A DNA stretch of 64,000 nt from Arthrobacter sp. UNC362MFTsu5.1 (GTDB lineage Bacteria; Actinomycetota; Actinomycetes; Actinomycetales; Micrococcaceae). Positions within the stretch are counted from its first letter, which is position 1. The number at the start of each line of letters is the position of its first letter. The notes under the pieces are model-generated. The model saw nothing but the letters and a program-made list of their open reading frames with translations. It was not told the origin of the DNA and did not search any database. Both the position numbers and the translations under genes were made by a program. The DNA is taken from contig NZ_JMLE01000016.1 in assembly GCF_000685965.1 (NCBI RefSeq), positions 43,240-107,239 on the forward strand, written 5' to 3'. This document shows, in pieces, positions 18,626-27,400 of the stretch.

Positions 18626-19174
18626 ATTAAACGAGATGCTAGTTCGCCCTTGGCGTTCGACGTCAAGGACCTCGGGCGCAGTCCGGGGAGCATGCGGACG
18701 CTGACGGAACATGTACCCGCACCAAGTGACCTTGGTGTGGCACTCATTGGCGTGCAGGAAGGCTCGGATGTCGGGCTGGATCTGCGGCTGGAGGCCGTAC
18801 ACGAAGGAATCCTGGTATCAGGAACCGTTCACGTCGAAGTAACCGGCGAGTGCGGCCGATGCCTGGATCCCCTTGCGTATGACCTTGAGGTCAATGTGCA
18901 AGAACTTTTCTTCTACGAGGACGCCCAGTTCTCTGCTGAAGAAGACGAAGAAGAGCAATATCGAATCGAGCACGATTTAATCGATCTTGAGCCGGTGTTG
19001 CGGGACGCAGTTGTAACCATGCTGCCGTTCCAGCCGGTGTGCCGGGAAGACTGCCAGGGCCTTTGCTCCGAATGCGGAGTACGCCTGGAAGACGAGCCGG
19101 GGCATCACCACGAGGTCGTAGATCCTCGCTGGGCTGCCCTAGCTGATCTGGCTAAGCCTGACCGGCAAAATTGA
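18626..19174 (+). CDS. yceD: DUF177 (YceD) family protein, probable AUU start
   Basis: Member of the YceD/DUF177 family that usually precedes rpmF; in plants and E. coli it is linked to 23S rRNA maturation. Two Cys pairs (GECGRC; C-R-E-D-C and L-C-S-E-C-G) suggest metal binding, and an acidic loop (EEDEEEQ) sits between. Between an upstream stop (18587) and residue 9 there is no in-frame ATG or GTG. ATT at 18626 lies 5 nt after AGGAG (18616-18620) and gives an N-terminus IKRDASSPLAF. A TTG at 18650 lacks a ribosome binding site. I therefore favour the rare AUU start. Confidence 0.8.
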   Translation: MKRDASSPLAFDVKDLGRSPGSMRTLTEHVPAPSDLGVALIGVQEGSDVGLDLRLEAVHEGILVSGTVHVEVTGECGRCLDPLAYDLEVNVQELFFYEDAQFSAEEDEEEQYRIEHDLIDLEPVLRDAVVTMLPFQPVCREDCQGLCSECGVRLEDEPGHHHEVVDPRWAALADLAKPDRQN

Positions 19175-19210
19175 TTTGTAAGTGTTTTTCTAGAGAGAAA
19201 TGAGTTAGCC

Positions 19211-19414
19211 GTGGCTGTCCCGAAGCGGAAAATGTCTCGCTCGAATACCCGCGCCCGCCGCTCCCAGTGGAAGGCAACCGCCCCCCACCTGGTGAAGACC
19301 GTTGAGAACGGCCAGGTTACCTACAGCCTGCCGCACCAGGCAAAGGTCGTTACCGACTCGGCTGGCACTGCGCTGTTCCTTGAGTACAAGGGCCGCAAGG
19401 TCGCGGACGTCTAA
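19211..19414 (+). CDS. rpmF: 50S ribosomal protein L32
   Basis: A 67-residue L32. The N-terminal [20 protein letters not shown] block is characteristic, and it starts with GTG. No zinc-binding cysteines are visible (the C-minus form), so it does not depend on zinc. It lies between DUF177 and rnc, the usual order. Confidence 0.96.
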   Translation: MAVPKRKMSRSNTRARRSQWKATAPHLVKTVENGQVTYSLPHQAKVVTDSAGTALFLEYKGRKVADV

Positions 19415-19432
19415 TCGGCCCACTGGCTGAAC

Positions 19433-20155
19433 ATGACGTCTTCAACTGAAGAGCTTTTGAAGCGTCTCGGTGTCTCTATTGATGCCGGGACGCTTCGTCT
19501 TGCTCTGACACATCGCTCCTATGCCTACGAAAACGGCGGCATACCCACCAATGAGCGCCTTGAGTTCCTGGGCGATTCCATCCTAGGCTTTTCCGTGACC
19601 GATGCCCTGTACCGGGACAACCCTGCACTGCCCGAGGGCGATCTCGCGAAGCGGCGCTCAGCCGTGGTGAGCACCAGGGCACTTGCCGGAATCGGCCGGA
19701 GCCTTGGCATTGGCGAATACATCTACCTCGGACAGGGCGAAAAGCTCACCGACGGCAAGAACAAGGCGTCCATCCTCGCCGACACCATGGAAGCGCTCAT
19801 TGGCGCCACCTATGTGTCCAACGACATTGAGACGGCGCGCCAACTCGTGATGCGGCTGATCGGCCCGCTGCTCCAGGATGCCGCCGCGCTCGGGGCAGGC
19901 ACCGACTGGAAGACCAGCATCCAGGAACTCGCAGCCAGCCGTCAGCTGGGCAGCATCTACTACGCGGTGGAGGGCTCAGGCCCGGACCACGCGCGCACGT
20001 TCGTGGCGGTGCTCCGGATCGGCGGAACCGATTACGGGCAGGGGGCCGGACGCTCCAAGAAGGAAGCTGAGCAGGAAGCCGCAGCCGATGCCTGGCGGAA
20101 GCTGTCGGCTGCCGGCGAGGCTAGCGTTCCGGCGGAATCCGAAGCCGGCCTCTAG
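19433..20155 (+). CDS. rnc: Ribonuclease III
   Basis: Double-strand-specific endoribonuclease for rRNA and mRNA processing. The 240-residue protein has the catalytic signature [13 protein letters not shown] near residues 40-52, the second acidic site in DTMEALIGA, and a C-terminal double-stranded RNA-binding domain ending in [12 protein letters not shown]. It starts 18 nt after rpmF, and mutM follows after 7 nt. Confidence 0.96.
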   Translation: MTSSTEELLKRLGVSIDAGTLRLALTHRSYAYENGGIPTNERLEFLGDSILGFSVTDALYRDNPALPEGDLAKRRSAVVSTRALAGIGRSLGIGEYIYLGQGEKLTDGKNKASILADTMEALIGATYVSNDIETARQLVMRLIGPLLQDAAALGAGTDWKTSIQELAASRQLGSIYYAVEGSGPDHARTFVAVLRIGGTDYGQGAGRSKKEAEQEAAADAWRKLSAAGEASVPAESEAGL

Positions 20156-20162
20156 GTTCTTC

Positions 20163-21119
20163 GTGCCCGAACTGCCGGAAGTTGAAGTTGTCCGCCGCGG
20201 CCTGGTGAGCTGGGTCTGCGGCCGGACAATCACCTCCGTTGACGTCCTGGATCCGCGTTCCATCCGCCGGCATGTGCTCGGCGCCGAGGACTTCGCGGGC
20301 AACCTTGAGGGCGCCCGGGTCATGGATGTGGTGCGCCGCGGCAAGTTCCTCTGGCTTCCCCTGGAGGAACCGGCAGCTGCGACGCCGGCCAATGACCGTC
20401 CTGCCGTGGCCCTGATGGCGCACTTGGGAATGAGCGGCCAGCTGCTGATGCAGGATTCCGGTGTGCCGGACGAAAAGCACCTGAAAATCCGCCTGCGGCT
20501 GAGCCCTGTTGATGGAATGCCGGAACAGCTCAGGTTCGTGGATCAACGCATTTTTGGCGGACTGTTCGTGACGTCGCTGGTTCCCACGGCCGACGGCGGA
20601 CCCGGCGGCCTGGGGGAGGTGCCCGCACCCTACATTGCCGCGGAAGCCGCACACATCGCCCGGGATCCGCTGGACCCGCACTTTTCCTTCGACTCCTTCT
20701 ACCGCCGCTTGCGGAACCGGAAGACGGGGTTGAAGCGTGCCCTCCTGGATCAAGGGCTTGTTTCCGGCATCGGCAACATCTACGCGGACGAGGCACTGTG
20801 GCGTGCACGCCTCCATTACGCCCGACCCACCGATACGCTCCGCCGCGCCGATGCCCTGAGGGTTCTCGACGCCGCCCGTGAGGTCATGCTGGATGCCCTC
20901 GCCGCGGGCGGGACCAGCTTCGACTCCCTGTACGTCAACGTCAACGGCGCCTCGGGGTACTTTGACCGGTCCCTCAACGCCTACGGCAGGGAAAACCAGG
21001 AGTGCAGGCGCTGCGCAGCTGCAGGAATAGTGAGCCTCATGAAACGCGAACAATTCATGAACCGGTCCTCCTACACCTGCCCCGTCTGCCAGCCGAGGCC
21101 CCGCAACGGCCGGTGGTAG
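20163..21119 (+). CDS. mutM: Formamidopyrimidine-DNA glycosylase
   Basis: Base-excision repair enzyme for 8-oxoguanine and formamidopyrimidines. The GTG at 20163 is fixed by the invariant N-terminus PELPEVE, where Pro is the catalytic nucleophile after Met removal. Other features are HLGMSGQL, a conserved Lys in DEKHLKIRL, and the C-terminal zinc finger (CRRC and CPVC). The protein has 318 residues. In related genomes smc commonly follows; here an 8-kb accessory block intervenes. Confidence 0.96.
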   Translation: MPELPEVEVVRRGLVSWVCGRTITSVDVLDPRSIRRHVLGAEDFAGNLEGARVMDVVRRGKFLWLPLEEPAAATPANDRPAVALMAHLGMSGQLLMQDSGVPDEKHLKIRLRLSPVDGMPEQLRFVDQRIFGGLFVTSLVPTADGGPGGLGEVPAPYIAAEAAHIARDPLDPHFSFDSFYRRLRNRKTGLKRALLDQGLVSGIGNIYADEALWRARLHYARPTDTLRRADALRVLDAAREVMLDALAAGGTSFDSLYVNVNGASGYFDRSLNAYGRENQECRRCAAAGIVSLMKREQFMNRSSYTCPVCQPRPRNGRW

Positions 21120-21249
21120 GCCGAAAAAGCAGGTAGCGCCACTCTATCGAAGCTGTCTTTCCCGGTGTCAGACTGTGCCCAAGGCGGCCGAGGCTGCCGG
21201 AATCGCAGGCGCGTTGGTCTTCAACGCCTGAACGGGAGGCGGGGGCCCA

Positions 21250-21960
21250 ATGTTAGCGAAGAGGCTTGTCATCGTGGGGGTGAGTGTCGCGGCAGCGCTG
21301 GGCGGTGCCGCTCTTGTCTTCGATCAGCTGGCGGGAGCCCCGGACGCAAGCCTGTCGGCTCCGTCAGGCACCGGCACTGCCGCCCCGGACGGGGCCGAAG
21401 CCTCTCCGGCGCAGGGAGGTCCGGACGCAGGGATACCCGCCGCGCCTGGAACGGCGACAGACAGCGGGACCGGACAATCTCCCGGAGCAGGGGAGGGAAC
21501 GGGAAGCCCCGCACCGGCCGCCGGGTTGCAGGAGGTTCTTCCCCCTGTGGCGGCGGCCCCCACCGGGCTTCCGGTGCCGTCCACGCCGGCGGCACTGGTT
21601 AGCATGCCGCTGCCGCCAACAGCCTCGGCCCAAGGGAAAATCGTGGCTGGCTTCCCCGAGGAATCCCTCCGCTTTCCGGACGGAAGCGTTGTGGTCTCCA
21701 CCGGTGTATCAGCCGCTGATACGGTGCTGCAGGTGACGGCCGATGCCATATCGGCGGCCAGCCAGGACTCCGTCGTGGGCCATTTCCAGCAGCAGCTCGC
21801 AAAACTCAACTTCTGGTCAGAGCCGGCCCCCGCAACGGAGGGACAACGGGCGGTCCGTTTTGTCAGGGGCGCCGATTCGGTGACCCTGACAACATCAGCG
21901 ACGGGCACGGGCAGTACCCGCTTCATGTTGCTCGGCAACCTTCACACGACGGCGGGGTAG
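21250..21960 (+). CDS. Membrane-anchored Pro/Ala/Gly-rich protein, unknown
   Basis: I do not recognise a family. The 236 residues comprise a short basic start, one hydrophobic segment (about 6-28, IVGVSVAAALGGAALVF) acting as signal anchor or uncleaved signal, a low-complexity Pro/Ala/Gly/Thr linker (about 30-130) and a C-terminal folded-looking region of about 100 residues with alternating hydrophobics. This suggests a surface or periplasm-equivalent domain held on a flexible stalk. It opens the accessory block after mutM, and the MFS gene starts 5 nt downstream. Confidence 0.65.
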   Translation: MLAKRLVIVGVSVAAALGGAALVFDQLAGAPDASLSAPSGTGTAAPDGAEASPAQGGPDAGIPAAPGTATDSGTGQSPGAGEGTGSPAPAAGLQEVLPPVAAAPTGLPVPSTPAALVSMPLPPTASAQGKIVAGFPEESLRFPDGSVVVSTGVSAADTVLQVTADAISAASQDSVVGHFQQQLAKLNFWSEPAPATEGQRAVRFVRGADSVTLTTSATGTGSTRFMLLGNLHTTAG

Positions 21961-21965
21961 CGGCC

Positions 21966-23255
21966 ATGTATATCTCGGTCTCGGATCGGAACGGCGGCAA
22001 GAAGGACGCGCTGCCGGCAGCCAACGATTCCACGGTGCCCCCGCGGGCATTCCGGCTGTCCCCCGTCATCCTCTGGCTCGGTGTCGTCAGCATGTTCACC
22101 GATGTCTCCTCAGAATCGGTATCCGCCGTCCTCCCGCTCTACATCACCGGATTTCTCGGCCTGTCCGCCATTGCGTTCGGGATTCTGGATGGAATCAACC
22201 AAGGGGCCAGCGCGATTGTCAGGATCGCTGCAGGCTGGGCCGCGGACCGCAGCGGGCATCCAAAACGGATAGCACTCGCCGGTTACGGACTGTCAATGGT
22301 GGCCAGGATCGGTTTCCTCTTCGCCGGCGGTTTCTGGGCGCTGACCGCGATCGTGACCGGTGACCGGATCGGCAAGGGGATCCGGACGGCACCGCGGGAT
22401 GCGCTGATCACGGTGTCCGCCCAGCCCGAATACCTGGCGCGCCACTTCGGCGTCCACCGGATGCTGGACAACATCGGTGCCGCAAGCGGACCGCTGCTGG
22501 CATTCTTCATCCTCATGCTGATTCCGAACGGCTATGGCACCCTTTTCGTGGTCTCCCTGGCCTTCGCGGTGATCGGCGTCGCCGCGCTCGCACTGCTCGT
22601 GCCCAACCTGAAGACGGGAAACCCGGCGGGACCCGCGCCGGAACGGAGGCCGGGCCCGGTGTTCGTCTTCCGCTGGAGCCTCTTGCGGGAGCCCGGATTG
22701 GGCAGGCTGCTCGTCGCCTCGGGACTGCTCGGACTGCTGACCGTGGGCGACGGATTCATCTACCTCGTCCTGCAGGACCGGGACTCCTTTGCGGTGCAGT
22801 GGTTTCCGCTGCTCTACGTGGGCACCAACGTCGTGTTTCTCGTCCTTGCGATCCCGCTGGGCAAGCTGGCGGACCGCTGGGGAAAAGCGAAAGTCTTCGT
22901 GGCGGGGCATGTGGCCCTCCTGCTTTGCTATCTCCTCGCTGCGGCGCCGCTTGGCGGATTGGGCCCGACCCTGGCCTGCCTGGTCCTACTCGGAGCCTTC
23001 TACGCCGCGACTGATGGCGTCCTCGCCGCCCTGGCGAGCCAGCTCACTCCGCCGGACAAGCTGGCCACGGGCATCGGCGCAGCCCAGACGGTCGTGGCCC
23101 TGAGCCGGATGGCAGCTTCGGCCGGCTTTGGCGTGCTGTGGTTCGCACTGGGTCCGTCCACGGCCATGGTGGTGGTGGGCAGCTGCCTGGCCGTCGCCGT
23201 ACCTGCCTCGTTGCTGATCCTGCGGGCGGGCGCACGCCAGAGGCAAGCAGCTTGA
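21966..23255 (+). CDS. Major facilitator superfamily transporter
   Basis: A 429-residue membrane protein with about twelve hydrophobic segments. MFS signatures include the loop 2-3 motif GWAADRSGHPKR and the loop 8-9 form GKLADRWGKAK. The GKGIRTAPRDALI segment between helices 4 and 5 marks a subgroup of MFS proteins of unclear substrate. It is probably an exporter of a small molecule. Its TGA overlaps the TTG of the next gene (TTGA), so the two are translationally coupled. Confidence 0.82.
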   Translation: MYISVSDRNGGKKDALPAANDSTVPPRAFRLSPVILWLGVVSMFTDVSSESVSAVLPLYITGFLGLSAIAFGILDGINQGASAIVRIAAGWAADRSGHPKRIALAGYGLSMVARIGFLFAGGFWALTAIVTGDRIGKGIRTAPRDALITVSAQPEYLARHFGVHRMLDNIGAASGPLLAFFILMLIPNGYGTLFVVSLAFAVIGVAALALLVPNLKTGNPAGPAPERRPGPVFVFRWSLLREPGLGRLLVASGLLGLLTVGDGFIYLVLQDRDSFAVQWFPLLYVGTNVVFLVLAIPLGKLADRWGKAKVFVAGHVALLLCYLLAAAPLGGLGPTLACLVLLGAFYAATDGVLAALASQLTPPDKLATGIGAAQTVVALSRMAASAGFGVLWFALGPSTAMVVVGSCLAVAVPASLLILRAGARQRQAA

Positions 23256-24280
23256 ACCCCGCAAGCCGCAGGAAACGCTGGATCATCCTTTTGGCGATTA
23301 CAGTGGTGGTCCTTACGGCTGCCGGCTCCTACGCTGCCGTCGCCTTCCAGCGCTTCCAGGACAGCCGCTCGGCAGCGTCCGCCGTCAACGTGGCATCCGG
23401 CGGTGCCCTCCCGGAAGCCCCCTTTGTCCTGTTCCGCAACACGGCGGCTGGACAGGGGTACGGGATGGCCGGGACCGTTCCGCTGGCGGCACCCGGCGGC
23501 CGGCGGTCGCTGGCGTCCGAGGCCTGCGACCGGGTCTACGGCACCGCCCGGAACCTCGTTTGCCTGAAGACAAACCGCGGGCTCGTCACCAACTTCGAGG
23601 CAGTCCTGCTGGACCGGCAATGGCAGCCCACCGGCCGGTGGGCTCTGCCGGGGATCCCCAGCCGTACACGGATGAGCGCTGACGGCTCACTGGTGTCCAC
23701 CACGGTGTTTGTCTCCGGCCACTCCTACGGCGCTGCCGGCTTTTCTACCGAAACGTCCATCAGCCGGACTGACGGAGGCGCCGGAACCGGGAGCCTGGAA
23801 GGCTTCGCCCTCCTGGCCAACGGGGTGCAGGTGACGGCGGCGGACCGGAATATCTGGGGCGTGACCTTCGTCCCCGGGGATGCTGACGCGTTCTATGCCA
23901 CGGCGGCGTCGTCAGGGCGCATCTGGCTCGTTAAAGGAAGCATTTCGGCCAGGACCCTTACGGCAGTCCACGACGGCGTCGAGTGCCCCTCGGTTTCGCC
24001 GGACGGCACCCGCGTTGCCTACAAGAAGAACACCGGCACGGCCATGGCCGCACACTGGAAGATCGCCGTCCTGGACCTGGAAAGCGGAGTCGAAACGGTC
24101 CTGTCAGAGGCCCGCAGCGTCGACGACCAGATCGAGTGGCTCGATGACGGAACACTGCTCTACGGGCTGCCCCGCGACGGCGCCGCGGGCGACAGCGATA
24201 TCTGGCAGATCGGGACAGATCCTTCTGCCCCTGCCTCGCTCTTCATAGAGCACGCCTGGTCGCCGTCCGTCGTGCGCTAG
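23252..24280 (+). CDS. Signal-anchored TolB-like beta-propeller protein
   Basis: A 342-residue protein starting with TTG that overlaps the MFS stop. A basic start is followed by one hydrophobic segment (about residues 11-28), then an extracytoplasmic part with repeated beta-blade patterns. Examples are SPDGTRVAYKKN near the C-terminal third and DDQIEWLDDGTLLYGLP, which are typical of TolB/WD40-like PD40 repeats. The role is unknown; propellers of this kind bind proteins or ligands. It closes the plus-strand part of the accessory block and converges on the giant DUF4082 gene. Confidence 0.7.
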   Translation: MNPASRRKRWIILLAITVVVLTAAGSYAAVAFQRFQDSRSAASAVNVASGGALPEAPFVLFRNTAAGQGYGMAGTVPLAAPGGRRSLASEACDRVYGTARNLVCLKTNRGLVTNFEAVLLDRQWQPTGRWALPGIPSRTRMSADGSLVSTTVFVSGHSYGAAGFSTETSISRTDGGAGTGSLEGFALLANGVQVTAADRNIWGVTFVPGDADAFYATAASSGRIWLVKGSISARTLTAVHDGVECPSVSPDGTRVAYKKNTGTAMAAHWKIAVLDLESGVETVLSEARSVDDQIEWLDDGTLLYGLPRDGAAGDSDIWQIGTDPSAPASLFIEHAWSPSVVR

Positions 24281-24307
24281 CGCCCGCCGCAGGATCCGCC
24301 CGCCGCA
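24281..24307. repeat. 16-bp period direct repeat after the propeller gene
   Basis: CGCCCGCCGCA occurs at 24281-24291 and 24297-24307, directly after the stop codon. Confidence 0.45.
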
Positions 24308-24432
24308 CCGGCGACCTCTTACCCCGCAACACAACCCCAGCCGTAGGCGAGGGTCCCCGCCGCACCGCCGTGAGCGGTACGGCCGAGGGCTTCTTCCGCG
24401 GTGAGGCCCGAGGGCTCCCTGGGTATAGCAAA

Positions 24433-24461
24433 GGGCCCCTCGATGTTTGGCCGAGGGGCCC
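24433..24461. terminator. Bidirectional terminator hairpin
   Basis: A perfect 10-bp stem GGGCCCCTCG (24433-24442) / CGAGGGGCCC (24452-24461) with a 9-nt loop lies between the convergent propeller and DUF4082 genes. On the minus strand it is followed by a T-rich stretch. Confidence 0.75.
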
Positions 24462-24489
24462 TCAGGGTGTCACGTTTTCCGGATCCGGA

Positions 24490-27400
24490 TTACTTCGGGG
24501 CGAAGACAACGTCCACGAAGTAGTTGGTCGAATTGCTTGTTTGGTTGGGAACCGCCGTTCCCGAACCAAAACGGTACAGCCCGTTGTTGTTGGCCCTGGC
24601 TGTCAGGGCACCGCTTGTCCACGCCTTGGAAAAGAAGTTCGGCGTATAGGAGTAGCGGCCCACCGGGGCGTTGTAGGACACGACGTAGTTCGTGCCTACT
24701 GTCAGCGCTATCGGGGTCGGCAGCAATGCGGTCTGCCAGCCGCTGGCCGTTTCGTTCGTGAACGTCACTTTGGCCAGCCGCACACCAGATGCCGTCCACA
24801 GCGAACCTGTGTGAGTGCCCGTGTTGCTTGTCCCTTTGTAGAAGCGGATGGCCGTGACAGAACCGGCAACGGAGGACTTGAACACCACGCCGAGCTCCAC
24901 AGCCCGGACATCCGTTGACGCGGCGATCTGCGGCAGCAAGGACGCGAAGAGGGACTGCGTGGGCGGCGGAGGAGTGAGTGTGGTGAACTGCCACGAGGTG
25001 GGCGCCAGCGCCGCGCCCGCCAGCGACACGACATTGGACGCGCTCGCTGTGATGACGGTATTGGCAGGCAACTGTTGTGCCGGCGTGAACGTCAGCGTGC
25101 GGCCGTCCGCGGACAGCGCCGACGCTCCTGCAATGTTGGCTCCGCCGGCCGCCAGGGTGAGTGAAGCGCCGGGCTGTACGGCCGAGGACACCGTGAGGCT
25201 CGGCTGGACGTTGAGCGCCACCGCGGTGGCATTCGGTGCCGGCGACTGCGCAGTCACCGTCAAAGGCTCCGGCGGAGGCGGAGGCGCCACACCCGACGTT
25301 TGGAAGACCAGGTCGACAAGGTAGCTGGAGCTGGACGACGAACCCGGGAAGTCGCCGCTGTAGGAGAACCCGCCGGAGTCGGCTGCCGTCCGCAGCGGTC
25401 CGCTCGTAAACCCGGTGGTGAAGCCGCCGGGTGTTGCCGAATACGTGCCGGTGGGCGACTTGTAGGCTGCCACATACTCGGTGTCAGCTGCGATGGCCAC
25501 TGGCTGGCTGAAGGTAGCCGTTTGCCAGCCGGCGCTGGACTCGGCCGTGAATGTCACTGTCGCCAGCTGCTGGCCCGTGATGCTGAAGAGGCTTCCCGTG
25601 TGGGTTCCGGTGTTGCCGGCGGACTTGTAGAAGCGGATGCCGGTAACCTGTCCGCTGGTGGAGCTGGCGAACCGTACGCCCAGGGCCAGCGGGGCTCCGT
25701 CCTTGACTTCCAGAACGGTCGGGGTGACCGTGTCCTGGTAAAGGGTGCAGGGGCAGACTCCGTCGGTCCGGGGGAGCGGCACCGTGGTGAAGGTCCAGGT
25801 CCCCCCGGCGCTGAGCGGCTGGTTTGTGGTGGAGGTGGCCGTCAGGCTCGCCGTGTAGCTGGTGGCCGCCGCAAGTTGTGCCGACGGCGTGAATGTCACC
25901 TTGCCTGTTGCCGGGTCGTAGTTCGTGGTCCCGGTGATGTTTGTGCCCCCGGGACCAGCCAGTGTGAACTGGACACTCGCTGCAGTGGCCGGTTTGGAGA
26001 ACGTCGCGCTGACAGTTGTGTTCAGCGCAACACTGGACGAACCGGGGAGCGGGGTTTGGGCGCCCGCCACAAATGCCGGCTCCGGGTACTGCACCACGAC
26101 ATCCACCAGGTAGCTCGCAGTGGAACGGACATTCGGGAAGTCGTTGCTGTACGAATAGGCGCCGGCATCGGAGTTCGCCCGTAGGTTACCCACGGTCAGT
26201 CCGGGGCCGAAGCCGTTCACCGTCGCCGAGTAGGCTCCCGTCGAGGTCTTGTAGGCCAGGATGTACTCGGTGTTCGCGGACATCCCCACGGGCTGGTTGA
26301 AGTACGCCGTCTGCCAGCCTGCGGTGCTCTCATTGGCGAAGGTAACTGTTGCCAGTTGCTGCCCTGCGGCCGTGAACAGTGTGCCGGTATGGGTGCCTGT
26401 GTTGCCGGCTGACTTGTAGAAACGGATGCCCGTAACGGTGCCGTCTGCCGTGCTGGAGAAACGGATACCCAGGGTCACCGGTACGCCGTCCCTGACCTCC
26501 TGGATTCCTGGCAGGACCGAGTCATCGTAGAAGCTGCACGGGCAGCTTCCTGGAGGGGGCGGCGACAGGACCGTGGTGAACGACCACGTCCCGCCGCCGG
26601 TCAGGGCCCCGCCGCTGGCGGCAGTGCCGCTGAGGGTCACAGTGTAAGTGGTTGCCAGCGCGAGGGGGGCGCCCGGCGTGAACGTCACTTTGCGGGTTGT
26701 GGAGTCGTAGCTGGTTGTGCCTGCCACAGTAGTGCCGTCGGCAGCCTTAAGAGTCAGCTGAACGCTTGACGCCGTCACTGGCTTGGAGAAGACCGCCCCG
26801 ACCGTTGTGGCCTGCGGAACGCTGGTTGAGCCGCCCAGCGGCCACTGTCCCGAAGCGGTCAGCGGGGTGGTGTCCACCGTCTCGAACACGGCATCCACGA
26901 AATAGTTTCCGTTGCCAAAGCTGTTCTGCGGGAAAGCATCGGGACTGCCGTAAACGCCGGCCGGTTCGCTGCCGAATCCTCCCGCGACTGTCAGCGGCGG
27001 CTCATTGGACCCGAAGCTCGACCACGCATACTCCTGCGAAGCGTAATGGCCCTTGGGAGCGGTGTAGGAGGCCGTGTATTTTTGCCCTGCTGTAACTGCC
27101 ACGGCCTGGCTGAACTGCACTTTCTGCCACCCCGAGGCCGTTTCGGCGGTGAAGGTCGCGGTGGCTAGCCGCTGTCCGGACGAGTTCCAGAGGGACCCGA
27201 TGTGGGTTCCCGTGTTGGCCGTGCTCTTGTAGAACCGGACTCCGGTGATGAACCCGTCGATGCTCGGTGTGATCTTCATGCCTAGCTCATAGGCGCCGCC
27301 GTCCTGGGAATCCGGTACCGCGGGAACCTGTTGTCCAAACACCGTATACGGGCCGCTGAGCTGCAGGTTCCGCGTCACCGCGGTGCCGATGTTGGCGCTG

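Noticed and set aside
24370..24918. Plus-strand frame opposite the DUF4082 gene
   Set aside because: It runs through a bidirectional terminator and into the antisense of a secure coding region.
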